DNA of 64,000 nucleotides from Unio delphinus (taxonomy: Eukaryota > Mollusca > Bivalvia > Unionida > Unionidae), in the NCBI GenBank assembly GCA_029339505.1, contig JAQISU010000033.1:248001-312000 (forward strand). Direction: 5' to 3'. The stretch's first letter is position 1; each line of letters begins with the position of its first letter. A program made the position numbers and the translations under genes. The notes beneath the pieces were generated by a model. It saw only the letters and a program-made list of their open reading frames with translations. It was not told the origin of the DNA and did no database searches. Shown piece by piece: positions 38,379 to 53,785 of the stretch.

Positions 38379-41300
38379 GAGAGAACAAAATAATTAAATA
38401 TTAACCTTCGTTTTTAATAATCATCAGCCTTTGATGGAACTTATACAACAATGCCGACAGGTTCAAAACTAGAAACAACAACGGCAACATCAACATCTGC
38501 TACTACGGGTAAGAATTCATTGCCCTTCATTTCTCACAGTAAATATTTATGTTTTTCCACTCTTTAATTACTTTTATTATATGCTGTCGTTCAAAGAGGA
38601 TTATATTTGGGATATATTTCAACATTCTATGAGATTATTTTAGTTTTTAGAATCCTGTGTTTCCGTTACCAGTGAACACATACAAACAAATATGTTTGAA
38701 AGTATCGAAACTTCTTCAACGTTCGTATGTCTTAAGGAATTGTGATTAAATGATTAAAACTAATAGTATGATTGGTGCCTGCATTTCATTACCTGACGTC
38801 CATACCAAACACATACCCATGCATAGTTTTCTAACCCTACAGTACAAACTGTGCATTATTAATACATTTTGATATATGCCGCCATTACATTTAAACATAA
38901 TGAAAAAATTTATAAATGCGCATTTCCCATCATTCATCATATTCAATAAAAACTATTCGGATGTAAGTCATATATGTATTTTATCCGACTAAGCAATTTG
39001 TGTTAACAAGGAAAGGATTATGTCGTTTTTACATACGTGTTGGAGATTAACTGTCATTGAGATTTTAGTAAAATTAGAAGAAAACAAAATAAAATATTAA
39101 ATTGGATATGTGAACATAAATTAACGAAATGACTATTTTATAACGATGCTGGATTTCTTGAATATTCCCTTACGTGAACTTTGTTAAGATGTTCATATTT
39201 TTGTACCTAATTTGCTAAGAGTCAAACTAAAACATCTCCACGCAGTGTAGAGTATGTATGCATATTTGAAAGTATGTGTAAGAACGTGTAATGTATATAT
39301 ACATGTATGCATGTATGAATCTATGTGCGTTTCTATGAATGTATTATGACAAGCAAAATATATCCATCAATATCATGAGAATAAATAAGTTACCTTTTAT
39401 TTTCCATGATTTATCTGGTAGCAAAGTAAATGAATATCAACATTGAAAACAACAACTTAGGAAAGTTCAGCTAATTTTGATTTTTCTAAAGTATACAACG
39501 AAAGATTAAAATGTTCCTAAATGATTTTTTTCTCGCTCGTAAATAATGACAAATATAATACAACAGGTTTGCAAGAATAATGTCCTCAATAAAATCCCAT
39601 TTTAAATATGATGTGTCACCTATAAATGCCTTTAGGCTGATCAGTCAACCGATTTCAAATACAATAAGGAACGGAATGTACAATATTTATTAAAATGTCA
39701 ACATACGCTTTGCAAATCCATTGAATAATTGGTATAGTTTGTGAATCTCACAATAAACCTGCTTACTTCCAGAGGTCCAATTCTATGGTTGCATAAAATA
39801 TGTTGATTGAGGTTATTACAACACAGCTTATATTCAACCTTGAAAGGAGTATGAATACTAAAGATTTCTTTATATTCGATCAAATTCGCATAATAAATCA
39901 ATAAAATGTAATCTAAAGTGTACCATTTAGTCATTGACAAATGTTACCTCGATAATATATTTTGAATAAATCTCCATTACTGAATTAATTGAAACAAATT
40001 ATATATGAATGTTCATAGCGAATGTGTGGAGTAGAAGAATTACCGTCAAAGGTTTGAGTTTTAGAACATTTATGTCACACATATGTACTGTACCTGTTCA
40101 TATAATATGTTATGTCTGACCTTTGCATCGTTTACATTCACACGTTAAATAAACAAACAATACAAAACGATGCACTGATAAAGATAATCAATCTTTCGAA
40201 AACAATTTACTTCCATAGAAGAGTAACAATTTCATTGATTGTCGTTTTAGTGTACTCTATGTTCACAACAAACTGTCATTTTCTAATTGTACGAGTATGT
40301 AAATTCAATGTGCGCAGGAAGCAGAATAGGTTAAACAAACGTGTAAGCAAGATTGATAGTACCACAGCGTACATCAGGATTCACTTGGAAGGATTGAAAC
40401 ACTAATATGAAAAGTTTATACGTTGAATAGAAAAGTAACATTTTCCGTATGAAGAGATGAAGCGCATGTGTGGACTATTTAGTCAGACATGATTGTATTG
40501 AAACAAAGACATTGAAGATAACGATATTTTAGATTTGTTGATTTCAATTGTCATGAATGTTAATCTTTCATTAGATTATTGAAGGAGAAAGCTTTATACA
40601 TTATGCGTTATGTCCTACTGACCTTCCGAGAAGTGATCATACAGTTTAGGTTCAAGCCGAACTATGCACGTGTCCTCCAAAGCTGCATCCTATATTCATA
40701 AAGTGCAAGAATTAACATGAATTTTATGTCATTTTGTGTTATTTGAATATTATTATTCTTTCCTCAGGAATATCTGAAACAACATATGTAGAAAAGCCTG
40801 AAAGTACATCCGCAGCTGCAACAACAAGAACAGAATCATCATCGGCCACTACGAGTAAGAGATGTAATTCTCAAAAATTTCCTTTTCAGTGATCCTAATA
40901 TGTTACTGATACTATTATTGTAAACTATGTTGGAATTTAACACCTTTTATGTATGTATGTCTTTTCTAATGTCTGTTAAGGCATGAGACTGTTTTTCGTA
41001 TAGAATATTTTCATTACCTGAAACAAAGTGTACAAGCTGTTTTTGGCTCATTTTTAACACGTCCTTTTCTTTTGATCGCATAAATGTCTGCAGGGATTGA
41101 TGGATGATGACCCATTTATTCCAAAAACAATAGTTAGAACATAGTCATCGGGAAGTAATGCAACTGCAATAGATGGTTAGATACTCATTTGAACTCTTGC
41201 TGTCACCGATGGTAATTCCATTTAGATTAGCGATAATTTATTTCTGCCGCAAAATTAATTAATATATTTATTTTGATCATGATTTGTCACTTTACACAGA

Positions 41301-41402
41301 GCTATCCAACAACCTCTTGAGACCAAAGGTATCAACTTTCTAATTCGTGGAAATGAACAAAATATGATAATGTCGTATTATTAGCATTATTATTTTTATT
41401 AC

Positions 41403-41447
<45 letters not shown>

Positions 41448-44400
41448 CCTTCTTGAGAGAACAAAATAATTAAATATTAACCTTCGTTTTTAATAATCAT
41501 CAGCCTTTGATGGAACTTATACAACAATGCCGACAGGTTTAAAACTAGAAACAACAACGGCAACATCAACATCTGCTACTACGGGTAAGAATTCATTGCC
41601 CTTCATTTCTCACAGTAAATATTTATGTTTTTCCACTCTTTAATTACTTTTATTATATGCTGTCGTTCAAAGAGGATTATATTTGGGATATATTTCAACA
41701 TTCTATGAGATTATTTTAGTTTTTAGAATCCTGTGTTTCCGTTACCAGTGAACACATACAAACAAATATGTTTGAAAGTATCGAAACTTCTTCAACGTTC
41801 GTATGTCTTAAGGAATTGTGATTAAATGATTAAAACTAATAGTATGATTGGTGCCTGCATTTCATTACCTGACGTCCATACCAAACACATACCCATGCAT
41901 AGTTTTCTAACCCTACAGTACAAACTGTGCATTATTAATACATTTTGATATATGCCGCCATTACATTTAAACATAATGAAAAAATTTATAAATGCGCATT
42001 TCCCATCATTCATCATATTCAATAAAAACTATTCGGATGTAAGTCATATATGTATTTTATCCGACTAAGCAATTTGTGTTAACAAGAAAAGGATTATGTC
42101 GGTTTTACATACGTGTTTGAGATTAACTGTCATTGAGATTTTAGTAAAATTAGAAGAAAACAAAATAAAATATTAAATTGGATATGTGAACATAAATTAA
42201 CGAAATGACTATTTTATAACAATGCTGGATTTCTTGAATATTCCCTTACGTGAACTTTGTTAAGATGTTCATATTTTGTACCTAATTTGCTAAGAGTCAA
42301 ACTAAAACATCTCCACGCAGTGTAGAGTATGTATGCATATTTGAAAGTATGTGTAAGAACGTGTAATGTATATATACATGTATGCATGTATGAAGCTATG
42401 TGCGTTTCTATGAATGTATTATGACAAGCAAAATATATCCATCAATATCATGAGAATAAATAAGTTACGTTTTATTTTCCATGATTTATCTGGTAGCAAA
42501 GTAAATGAATATCAACATTGAAAACAACAACTTAGGAAAGTTCAGCTAATTTTGATTTTTCTAAAGTATACAACGAAAGATTAAAATGTACCTAAATGAT
42601 TTTTTTCTCGCTCGCAAATAATGACAAATATAATACAACAGGTTTGCAAGAATAATGTCCTCAATAAAATCCCATTTTAAATATGATGTGTCACCTATAA
42701 ATGCCTTTAGGCTGATCAGTCAACCGATTTCAAATACAATAAGGAACGGAATGTACAATATTTATTAAAATGTCAACATACGCTTTGCAAATCCATTGAA
42801 TAATTGGTATAGTTTGTGAATCTCACAATAAACCTGCTTACTTCCAGAGGTCCAATTCTATGGTTGCATAAAATATGTTGATTGAGGTTATTACAACACA
42901 GCTTATATTCAACCTTGAAAGGAGTATGAATACTAAAGATTTCTTTATATTCGATCAAATTCGCAAAAATAAAATGTAATCTAAAGTGTACCATTTAGTC
43001 ATTGACAAATGTTATCTCGATAATATCTTTTGAACAAATCTCCATTACTGAATTAATTGAAACAAATTATATATGAATGTTCATAGCGAATGTGTGGAGT
43101 AGAAGAATTACCGTCAAAGGTTTGAGTTTTAGAACATTTATGTCACACATATGTACTGTACCTGTTCATATAATATGTTATGTCTGACCTTTGCATCGTT
43201 TACATTCACACGTTAAATAAACAAACAATACAAAACGATGCACTGATAAAGATAATCAATCTTTCGAAAACAATTTACTTCCATAGAAGAGTAAAAATTT
43301 CATTGATTGTCGTTTTAGTGTACTCTATGTTCACAACAAACTGTCATCTTCTAATTGTACGAGTATGTAAATTCAATGTGCGCAAAAAGCAGAATAGGTT
43401 AAACAAACGTGTAAGCAAGATTGATAGTACCACAGCGTACATCAGGATTCACTTGGAAGGATTGAAACACTAATATGAAAAGTTTATACGTTGAATAGAA
43501 AAGTAACATTTTCCGTATGAAGAGATGAAGCGCATGTGTGGACTATTTAGTCAGACATGATTGTATTGAAACGATTTGTTGATTTCAATTGTCATTAATG
43601 TTAATCTTTCATTAGATTATTGAAGGAGAAAGCTTTATACATTATGCGTTATGTCCTACTGACCTTCCGAGACGTGAGACGAGAGTTTAGGTTCAAGCCG
43701 AACTATGCACGTGTCCTCCAAAGCTGCATCCTATATTCATAAAGTGCAAAAATTAACATGAATTTTATGTCTTTTTGTGTTATTTGAATATTATTATTCT
43801 TTCCTCAGGAATATCTGAAACAACATATGTAGGAAAGCCTGAAAGTACATCCGCAGCTGCAACAACAAGAACAGAATCATCATCGGCCACTACGAGTAAG
43901 AGATGTAATTCTCAAAAATTTCCTTTTCAGTGATCCTAATATGTTACTGATACTATTATTGTAAACTATGTTGGAATTTAACACCTTTTATGTATGTATG
44001 TCTTTTCTAATGTCTGTTAAGGCATGAGACTGTTTTTCGTACAGAATATTTTCATTACCTGAAACAAAGTGTACAAGCTGTTTTTGGCTCATTTTTAACA
44101 CGTCCTTTTCTTTTGATCGCATAAATGTCTGCAGGGATTGATGGATGATGACCCATTTATTCCTAAAACAATAGTTAGAACATAGTCATCGGGAAGTAAT
44201 GCAACTGCAATAGATGGTTAGATACTCATTTGAACTCTTGCTGTCACCGATGGTAATTCCATTTAGATTAGCGATAATTTATTTCTGCCGCAAAATTAAT
44301 TAATATATTTATTTTGATCATGATTTGTCACTTTACACAGAGCTATCCAACAACCTCTTGAGACCAAAGGTATCAACTTTCTAATTCGTGGAAATGAACA

Positions 44401-44449
44401 AAATATGATAATGTCGTATTATTAGCATTATTATTTTTATTACTATTAC

Positions 44450-44499
<50 letters not shown>

Positions 44500-47400
44500 T
44501 TGAGAGAACAAAATAATTAAATATTAACCTTCGTTTTTAATAATCATCAGCCTTTGATGGAACTTATACAACAATGCCGACAGGTTCAAAACTAGAAACA
44601 ACAACGGCAACATCAACATCTGCTACTACGGGTAAGAATTCATTGCCCTTCATTTCTCACAGTAAATATTTATGTTTTTCCACTCTTTAATTACTTTTAT
44701 TATATGCTGTCGTTCAAAGAGGATTATATTTGGGATATATTTCAACATTCTATGAGATTATTTTAGTTTTTAGAATCCTGTGTTTCCGTTACCAGTGAAC
44801 ACATACAAACAAATATGTTTGAAAGTATCGAAACTTCTTCAACGTTCGTATGTCTTAAGGAATTGTGATTAAATGATTAAAACTAATAGTATGATTGGTG
44901 CCTGCATTTCATTACCTGACGTCCATACCAAACACATACCCATGCATAGTTTTCTAACCCTACAGTACAAACTGTGCATTATTAATACATTTTGATATAT
45001 GCCGCCATTACATTTAAACATAATGAAAAACATTATAAATGCGCATTTCCCATCATTCATCATATTCAATAAAAACTATTCGGATGTAAGTCATATATGT
45101 ATTTTATCCGACTAAGCAATTTGTGTTAACAAGAAAAGGATTATGTCGGTTTTACATACGTGTTTGAGATTAACTGTCATTGAGATTTTAGTAAAATTAG
45201 AAGAAAACAAAATAAAATATTAAATTGGATATGTGAACATAAATTAACGAAATGACTATTTTATAACAATGCTGGATTTCTTGAATATTCCCTTACGTGA
45301 ACTTTGTTAAGATGTTCATATTTTTGTACCTAATTTGCTAAGAGTCAAACTAAAACATCTCCACGCAGTGTAGAGTATGTATGCATATTTGAAAGTATGT
45401 GTAAAAACGTGTAATGTATATATACATGTATGCATGTATGAATCTATGTGCGTTTCTATGAATGTATTATGACAAGCAAAATATATCCATCAATATCATG
45501 AGAATAAATAAGTTACCTTTTATTTTCCATGATTTATCTGGTAGCAAAGTAAATGAATATCAACATTGAAAACAACAACTTAGGAAAGTTCAGCTAATTT
45601 TGATTTTTCTAAAGTATACAACGAAAGATTAAAATGTACCTAAATGATTTTTTTCTCGCTCGTAAATAATGACAAATATAATACAACAGGTTTGCAAGAA
45701 TAATGTCCTCAATAAAATCCCATTTTAAATATGATGTGTCACCTATAAATGCCTTTAGGCTGATCAGTCAACCGATTTCAAATACAATAAGGAACGGAAT
45801 GTACAATATTTATTAAAATGTCAACATACGCTTTGCAAATCCATTGAATAATTGGTATAGTTTGTGAATCTCACAATAAACCTGCTTACTTCCAGAGGTC
45901 CAATTCTATGGTTGCATAAAATATGTTGATTGAGGTTATTACAACACAGCTTATATTCAACCTTGAAAGGAGTATGAATACTAAAGATTTCTTTATATTC
46001 GATCAAATTCGCATAATAAATCAATAAAATGTAATCTAAAGTGTACCATTTAGTCATTGACAAATGTTACCTCGATAATATCTTTTGAACAAATCTCCAT
46101 TACTGAATTAATTGAAACAAATTATATATGAATGTTCATAGCGAATGTGTGGAGTAGAAGAATTACCGTCAAAGGTTTGAGTTTTAGAACATTTATGTCA
46201 CACATATGTACTGTACCTGTTCATATAATATGTTATGTCTGACCTTTGCATCGTTTACATTCACACGTTAAATAAGCAAACAATACAAAACGATGCACTG
46301 ATAAAGATAATCAATCTTTCGAAAACAATTGACTTCCATAAAAGAGTAACAATTTCATTGATTCTCGTTTTAGTGTACCCTATGTTCACAACAAACTGTC
46401 ATCTTCTAATTGTACGAGTATGTAAATTCAATGTGCGCAGGAAGCAGAATAGGTTAAACAAACGTGTAAGCAAGATTGATAGTACCACAGCGTACATCAG
46501 GATTCACTTGGAAGGATTGAAACACTAATATGAAAAGTTTATACGTTGAATAGAAAAGTAACATTTTCCGTATGAAGAGATGAAGCGCATGTGTGGACTA
46601 TTTAGTCAGACATGATTGTATTGAAACAAAGACATTGAAGATAACGATATTTTAGATTTGTTGATTTCAATTGTCATGAATGTTAATCTTTCATTAGATT
46701 ATTGAAGGAGAAAGCTTTATACATTATGCGTTATGTCCTACTGACCTTCCGAGACGTGAGACGAGAGTTTAGGTTCAAGCCGAACTATGCACGTGTCCTC
46801 CAAAGCTGCATCCTATATTCATAAAGTGCAAGAATTAACATGAATTTTATGTCATTTTGTGTTATTAGAATATTATTATTCTTTCCTCAGGAATTTCTGA
46901 AACAACATATGTAGAAAAGCCTGAAAGTACATCCGCAGCTGCAACAACAAGAACAGAATCATCATCGGCCACTACGAGTAAGAGATGTAATTCTCAAAAA
47001 TTTCCTTTTCAGTGATCCTAATATGTTACTGATACTATTATTGTAAACTATGTTGGAATTTAACACCTTTTATGTATGTATGTCTTTTCTAATGTCTGTT
47101 AAGACATGAGACTGTTTTTCGTATAGAATATTTTCATTACCTGAAACAAAGTGTACAAGCTGTTTTTGGCTCATTTGTAACACGTCCTTTTCTTTTGATC
47201 GCATAAATGTCTGCAGGGATTGATGGATGATGACCCATTTATTCCTAAAACAATAGTTAGAACATAGTCATCGGGAAGTAATGCAACTGCAACAGATGGT
47301 TAGATACTCATTTGAACTCTTGCTGTCACCGATGGTAATTCCATTTAGATTAACGATAATTTATTTCTGCCGCAAAATTAATTAATATATTTATTTTGAT

Positions 47401-47531
47401 CATGATTTGTCACTTTACACAGAGCTATCCAACAACCTCTTGAGACCAAAGGTATCAACTTTCTAATTCGTGGAAATGAACAAAATATGATAATGTCGTA
47501 TTATTAGCATTATTATTTTTATTACTATTAC

Positions 47532-47596
<65 letters not shown>

Positions 47597-50500
47597 TTGA
47601 GAGAACAAAATAATTAAATATTAACCTTCGTTTTTAATAATCATCAGCCTTTGATGGAACTTATACAACAATGCCGACAGGTTCAAAACTAGAAACAACA
47701 ACGGCAACATCAACATCTGCTACTACGGGTAAGAATTCATTGCCCTTCATTTCTCACAGTAAATATTTATGTTTTTCCACTCTTTAATTACTTTTATTAT
47801 ATGCTGTCGTTCAAAGAGGATTATATTTGGGATATATTTCAACATTCTATGAGATTATTTTAGTTTTTAGAATCCTGTGTTTCCGTTACCAGTGAACACA
47901 TACAAACAAATATGTTTGAAAGTATCGAAACTTCTTCAACGTTCGTATGTCTTAAGGAATTGTGATTAAATGATTAAAACTAATAGTATGATTGGTGCCT
48001 GCATTTCATTACCTGACGTCCATACCAAACACATACCCATGCATAGTTTTCTAACCCTACAGTACAAACTGTGCATTATTAATACATTTTGATATATGCC
48101 GCCATTACATTTAAACATAATGAAAAACATTATAAATGCGCATTTCCCATCATTCATCATATTCAATAAAAACTATTCGGATGTAAGTCATATATGTATT
48201 TTATCCGACTAAGCAATTTGTGTTAACAAGAAAAGGATTATGTCGGTTTTACATACGTGTTTGAGATTAACTGTCATTGAGATTTTAGTAAAATTAGAAG
48301 AAAACAAAATAAAATATTAAATTGGATATGTGAACATAAATTAACGAAATGACTATTTTATAACAATGCTGGATTTCTTGAATATTCCCTTACGTGAACT
48401 TTGTTAAGATGTTCATATTTTTGTACCTAATTTGCTAAGAGTCAAACTAAAACATCTCCACGCAGTGTAGAGTATGTATGCATATTTGAAAGTATGTGTA
48501 AAAACGTGTAATGTATATATACATGTATGCATGTATGAATCTATGTGCGTTTCTATGAATGTATTATGACAAGCAAAATATATCCATCAATATCATGAGA
48601 ATAAATAAGTTACCTTTTATTTTCCATGATTTATCTGGTAGCAAAGTAAATGAATATCAACATTGAAAACAACAACTTAGGAAAGTTCAGCTAATTTTGA
48701 TTTTTCTAAAGTATACAACGAAAGATTAAAATGTACCTAAATGATTTTTTTCTCGCTCGTAAATAATGACAAATATAATACAACAGGTTTGCAAGAATAA
48801 TGTCCTCAATAAAATCCCATTTTAAATATGATGTGTCACCTATAAATGCCTTTAGGCTGATCAGTCAACCGATTTCAAATACAATAAGGAACGGAATGTA
48901 CAATATTTATTAAAATGTCAACATACGCTTTGCAAATCCATTGAATAATTGGTATAGTTTGTGAATCTCACAATAAACCTGCTTACTTCCAGAGGTCCAA
49001 TTCTATGGTTGCATAAAATATGTTGATTGAGGTTATTACAACACAGCTTATATTCAACCTTGAAAGGAGTATGAATACTAAAGATTTCTTTATATTCGAT
49101 CACATTCGCATAATAAATCAATAAAATGTAATCTAAAGTGTACCATTTAGTCATTGACAAATGTTACCTCGATAATATCTTTTGAACAAATCTCCATTAC
49201 TGAATTAATTGAAACAAATTATATATGAATGTTCATAGCGAATGTGTGGAGTAGAAGAATTACCGTCAAAGGTTTGAGTTTTAGAACATTTATGTCACAC
49301 ATATGTACTGTACCTGTTCATATAATATGTTATGTCTGACCTTTGCATCGTTTACATTCACACGTTAAATAAGCAAACAATACAAAACGATGCACTGATA
49401 AAGATAATCAATCTTTCGAAAACAATTGACTTCCATAAAAGAGTAACAATTTCATTGATTCTCGTTTTAGTGTACCCTATGTTCACAACAAACTGTCATC
49501 TTCTAATTGTACGAGTATGTAAATTCAATGTGCGCAGGAAGCAGAATAGGTTAAACAAACGTGTAAGCAAGATTGATAGTACCACAGCGTACATCAGGAT
49601 TCACTTGGAAGGATTGAAACACTAATATGAAAAGTTTATACGTTGAATAGAAAAGTAACATTTTCCGTATGAAGAGATGAAGCGCATGTGTGGACTATTT
49701 AGTCAGACATGATTGTATTGAAACAAAGACATTGAAGATAACGATATTTTAGATTTGTTGATTTCAATTGTCATGAATGTTAATCTTTCATTAGATTATT
49801 GAAGGAGAAAGCTTTATACATTATGCGTTATGTCCTACTGACCTTCCGAGACGTGAGACGAGAGTTTAGGTTCAAGCCGAACTATGCACGTGTCCTCCAA
49901 AGCTGCATCCTATATTCATAAAGTGCAAGAATTAACATGAATTTTATGTCATTTTGTGTTATTAGAATATTATTATTCTTTCCTCAGGAATTTCTGAAAC
50001 AACATATGTAGAAAAGCCTGAAAGTACATCCGCAGCTGCAACAACAAGAACAGAATCATCATCGGCCACTACGAGTAAGAGATGTAATTCTCAAAAATTT
50101 CCTTTTCAGTGATCCTAATATGTTACTGATACTATTATTGTAAACTATGTTGGAATTTAACACCTTTTATGTATGTATGTCTTTTCTAATGTCTGTTAAG
50201 ACATGAGACTGTTTTTCGTATAGAATATTTTCATTACCTAAAACAAAGTGTACAAGCTGTTTTTGGCTCATTTGTAACACGTCCTTTTCTTTTGATCGCA
50301 TAAATGTCTGCAGGGATTGATGGATGATGACCCATTTATTCCTAAAACAATAGTTAGAACATAGTCATCGGGAAGTAATGCAACTGCAACAGATGGTTAG
50401 ATACTCATTTGAACTCTTGCTGTCACCGATGGTAATTCCATTTAGATTAACGATAATTTATTTCTGTCGCAAAATTAATTAATATATTTATTTTGATCAT

Positions 50501-50628
50501 GATTTGTCACTTTACACAGAGCTATCCAACAACCTCTTGAGACCAAAGGTATCAACTTTCTAATTCGTGGAAATGAACAAAATATGATAATGTCGTATTA
50601 TTAGCATTATTATTTTTATTACTATTAC

Positions 50629-50704
<76 letters not shown>

Positions 50705-53700
50705 GAGAGAACAAAATAATTAAATATTAACCTTTGTTTTTAATAATCATCAGCCTTTGATGGAACTTATACAACAATGCCGACAGGTTCAAAACTAGAA
50801 ACAACAACGGCAACATCAACATCTGCTACTACGGGTAAGAATTCATTGCCCTTCATTTCTCACAGTAAATATTTATGTTTTTCCACTCTTTAATTACTTT
50901 TATTATATGCTGTCGTTCAAAGAGGATTATATTTGGGATATATTTCAACATTCTATGAGATTTTTTTAGTTTTTAGAATCCTGTGTTTCCGTTACCAGTG
51001 AACACATACAAACAAATATGTTTGAAAGTATCGAAACTTCTTCAACGTTCGTATGTCTTAAGGAATTGTGATTAAATGATTAAAACTAATAGTATGATTG
51101 GTGCCTGCATTTCATTACCTGACGTCCATACCAAACACATACCCATGCATAGTTTTCTAACCCTACAGTACAAACTGTGCATTATTAATACATTTTGATA
51201 TATTCCGCCATTACATTTAAATATAATGAAAAAATTTATAAATGCGCATTTCCCATCATTCATCATATTCAATAAAACTATTCGGATGTAAGTCATATAT
51301 GTATTTTATCTGACTAAGCAATTTGTGTTAACAAGAAAAGGATTATGTCGTTTTTACATACGTGTTTGAGATTAACTGTCATTGAGATTTTAGTAAAATT
51401 AGAAGAAAACAAAATAAAATATTAAATTGGATATGTGAACATAAATTAACGAAATGACTATTTTATAACAATGCTGGATTTCTTGAATATTCCCTTACGT
51501 GAACTTTGTTAAGATGTTCATATTTTTGTACCTAATTTGCTAAGAGTCAAACTAAAACATCTCCACGCAGTGTAGAGTATGTATGCATATTTGAAAGTAT
51601 GTGTAAGAACGTGTAATGTATATATACATGTATGCATGTATGAATCTATGTGCGTTTCTATGAATGTATTATGACAAGCAAAATATATCCATCAATATCA
51701 TGAGAATAAATAAGTTACCTTTTATTTTCCATGATTTATCTGGTAGCAAAGTAAATGAATATCAACATTGAAAACAACAACTTAGGAAAGTTCAGCTAAT
51801 TTTGATTTTTCTAAAGTATACAACGAAAGATTAAAATGTACCTAAATGATTTTTTTCTCGCTCGTAAATAATGACAAATATAATACAACAGGTTTGCAAG
51901 AATAATGTCCTCAATAAAATCCCATTTTAAATATGATGTGTCACCTATAAATGTCTTAAGGCTGATCAGTCAACCGATTTCAAATACAATAAGGAACGGA
52001 ATGTACAATATTTATTAAAATGTCAACATACGCTTTGCAAATCCATTGAATAATTGGTATAGTTTGTGAATCTCACAATAAACCTGCTTACTTCCAGAGG
52101 TCCAATTCTATGGTTGCATAAAATATGTTGATTGAGGTTATTACAACACAGCTTATATTCAACCTTGAAAGGAGTATGAATACTAAAGATTTCTTTATAT
52201 TCGATCAAATTCGCATAATAAATCAATAAAATGTAATCTAAAGTGTACCATTTAGTCATTGACAAATGTTACCTCGATAATATCTTTTGAACAAATCTCC
52301 ATTACTGAATTAATTGAAACAAATTATATATGAATGTTCATAGCGAATGTGTGGAGTAGAAGAATTACCGTCAAAGGTTTGAGTTTTAGAACATTTATGT
52401 CACACATATGTACTGTACCTGTTCATATAATATGTTATGTCTGACCTTTGCATCGTTTACATTCACACGTTAAATAAACAAACAATACAAAACGATGCAC
52501 TGATAAAGATAATCAATCTTTCGAAAACAATTTACTTCCATAGAAGAGTAACAATTTCATTGATTGTCGTTTTAGTGTACTCTATGTTCACAACAAACTG
52601 TCATCTTCTAATTGTACGAGTATGTAAATTCAATGTGCGCAGGAAGCAGAATAGGTTAAACAAACGTGTAAGCAAGATTGATAGTACCACAGCGTACATC
52701 AGGATTCACTTGGAAGGATTGAAACACTAATATGAAAAGTTTATACGTTGAATAGAAAAGTAACATTTTCCGTATAAAGAGATGAAGCGCATGTGTGGAC
52801 TATTTAGTCAGACATGATTGTATTGAAACAAAGACATTGAAGATAACGATATTTTAGATTTGTTGATTTCAATTGTCATGAATGTTAATCTTTCATTAGA
52901 TTATTGAAGGAGAAAGCTTTATACATTATGCGTTATGTCCTACTGACCTTCCGAGACGTGATCATACAGTTTAGGTTCAAGCCGAACTATGCACGTGTCC
53001 TCCAAAGCTGCATCCTATAATCATAAAGTGCAAGAATTAACATGAATTTTATGTCATTTTGCGTTATTTGAATATTATTATTCTTTCCTCAGGAATATCT
53101 GAAACAACATATGTAGAAAAGCCTGAAAGTACATCCGCAGCTGCAACAACAAGAACAGAATCATCATCGGCCACTACGAGTAAGAGATGTAATTCTCAAA
53201 AATTTCCTTTTCAGTGATCCTTATATGTTACTGATACTATTATTGTAAACTATGTTGGAATTTAACACCTTTTATGTATGTATGTCTTTTCTAATGTCTG
53301 TTAAGGCATGAGACTGTTTTTCGTATAGAATATTTTCATTACCTGAAACAAAGTGTACAAGCTGTTTTTGGCTCATTTTTAACACGTCCTTTTCTTTTGA
53401 TCGCATAAATGTCTGCAGGGATTGATGGATGATGACCCATTTATTCCTAAAACAATAGTTAGAACATAGTCATCGGGAAGTAATGCAACTGCAATAGATG
53501 GTTAGATACTCATTTGAACTCTTGCTGTCACCGATGGTAATTCCATTTAGATTAGCGATAATTTATTTCTGCCGCAAAATTAATTAATATATTTATTTTG
53601 ATCATGATTTGTCACTTTACACAGAGCTATCCAACAACCTCTTGAGACCAAAGGTGTCAACTTTCTAATTCGTGGAAATGAACAAAATATGATAATGTCG

Positions 53701-53733
53701 TATTATTAGCATTATTAATTTTATTACTATTAC

Positions 53734-53785
<52 letters not shown>
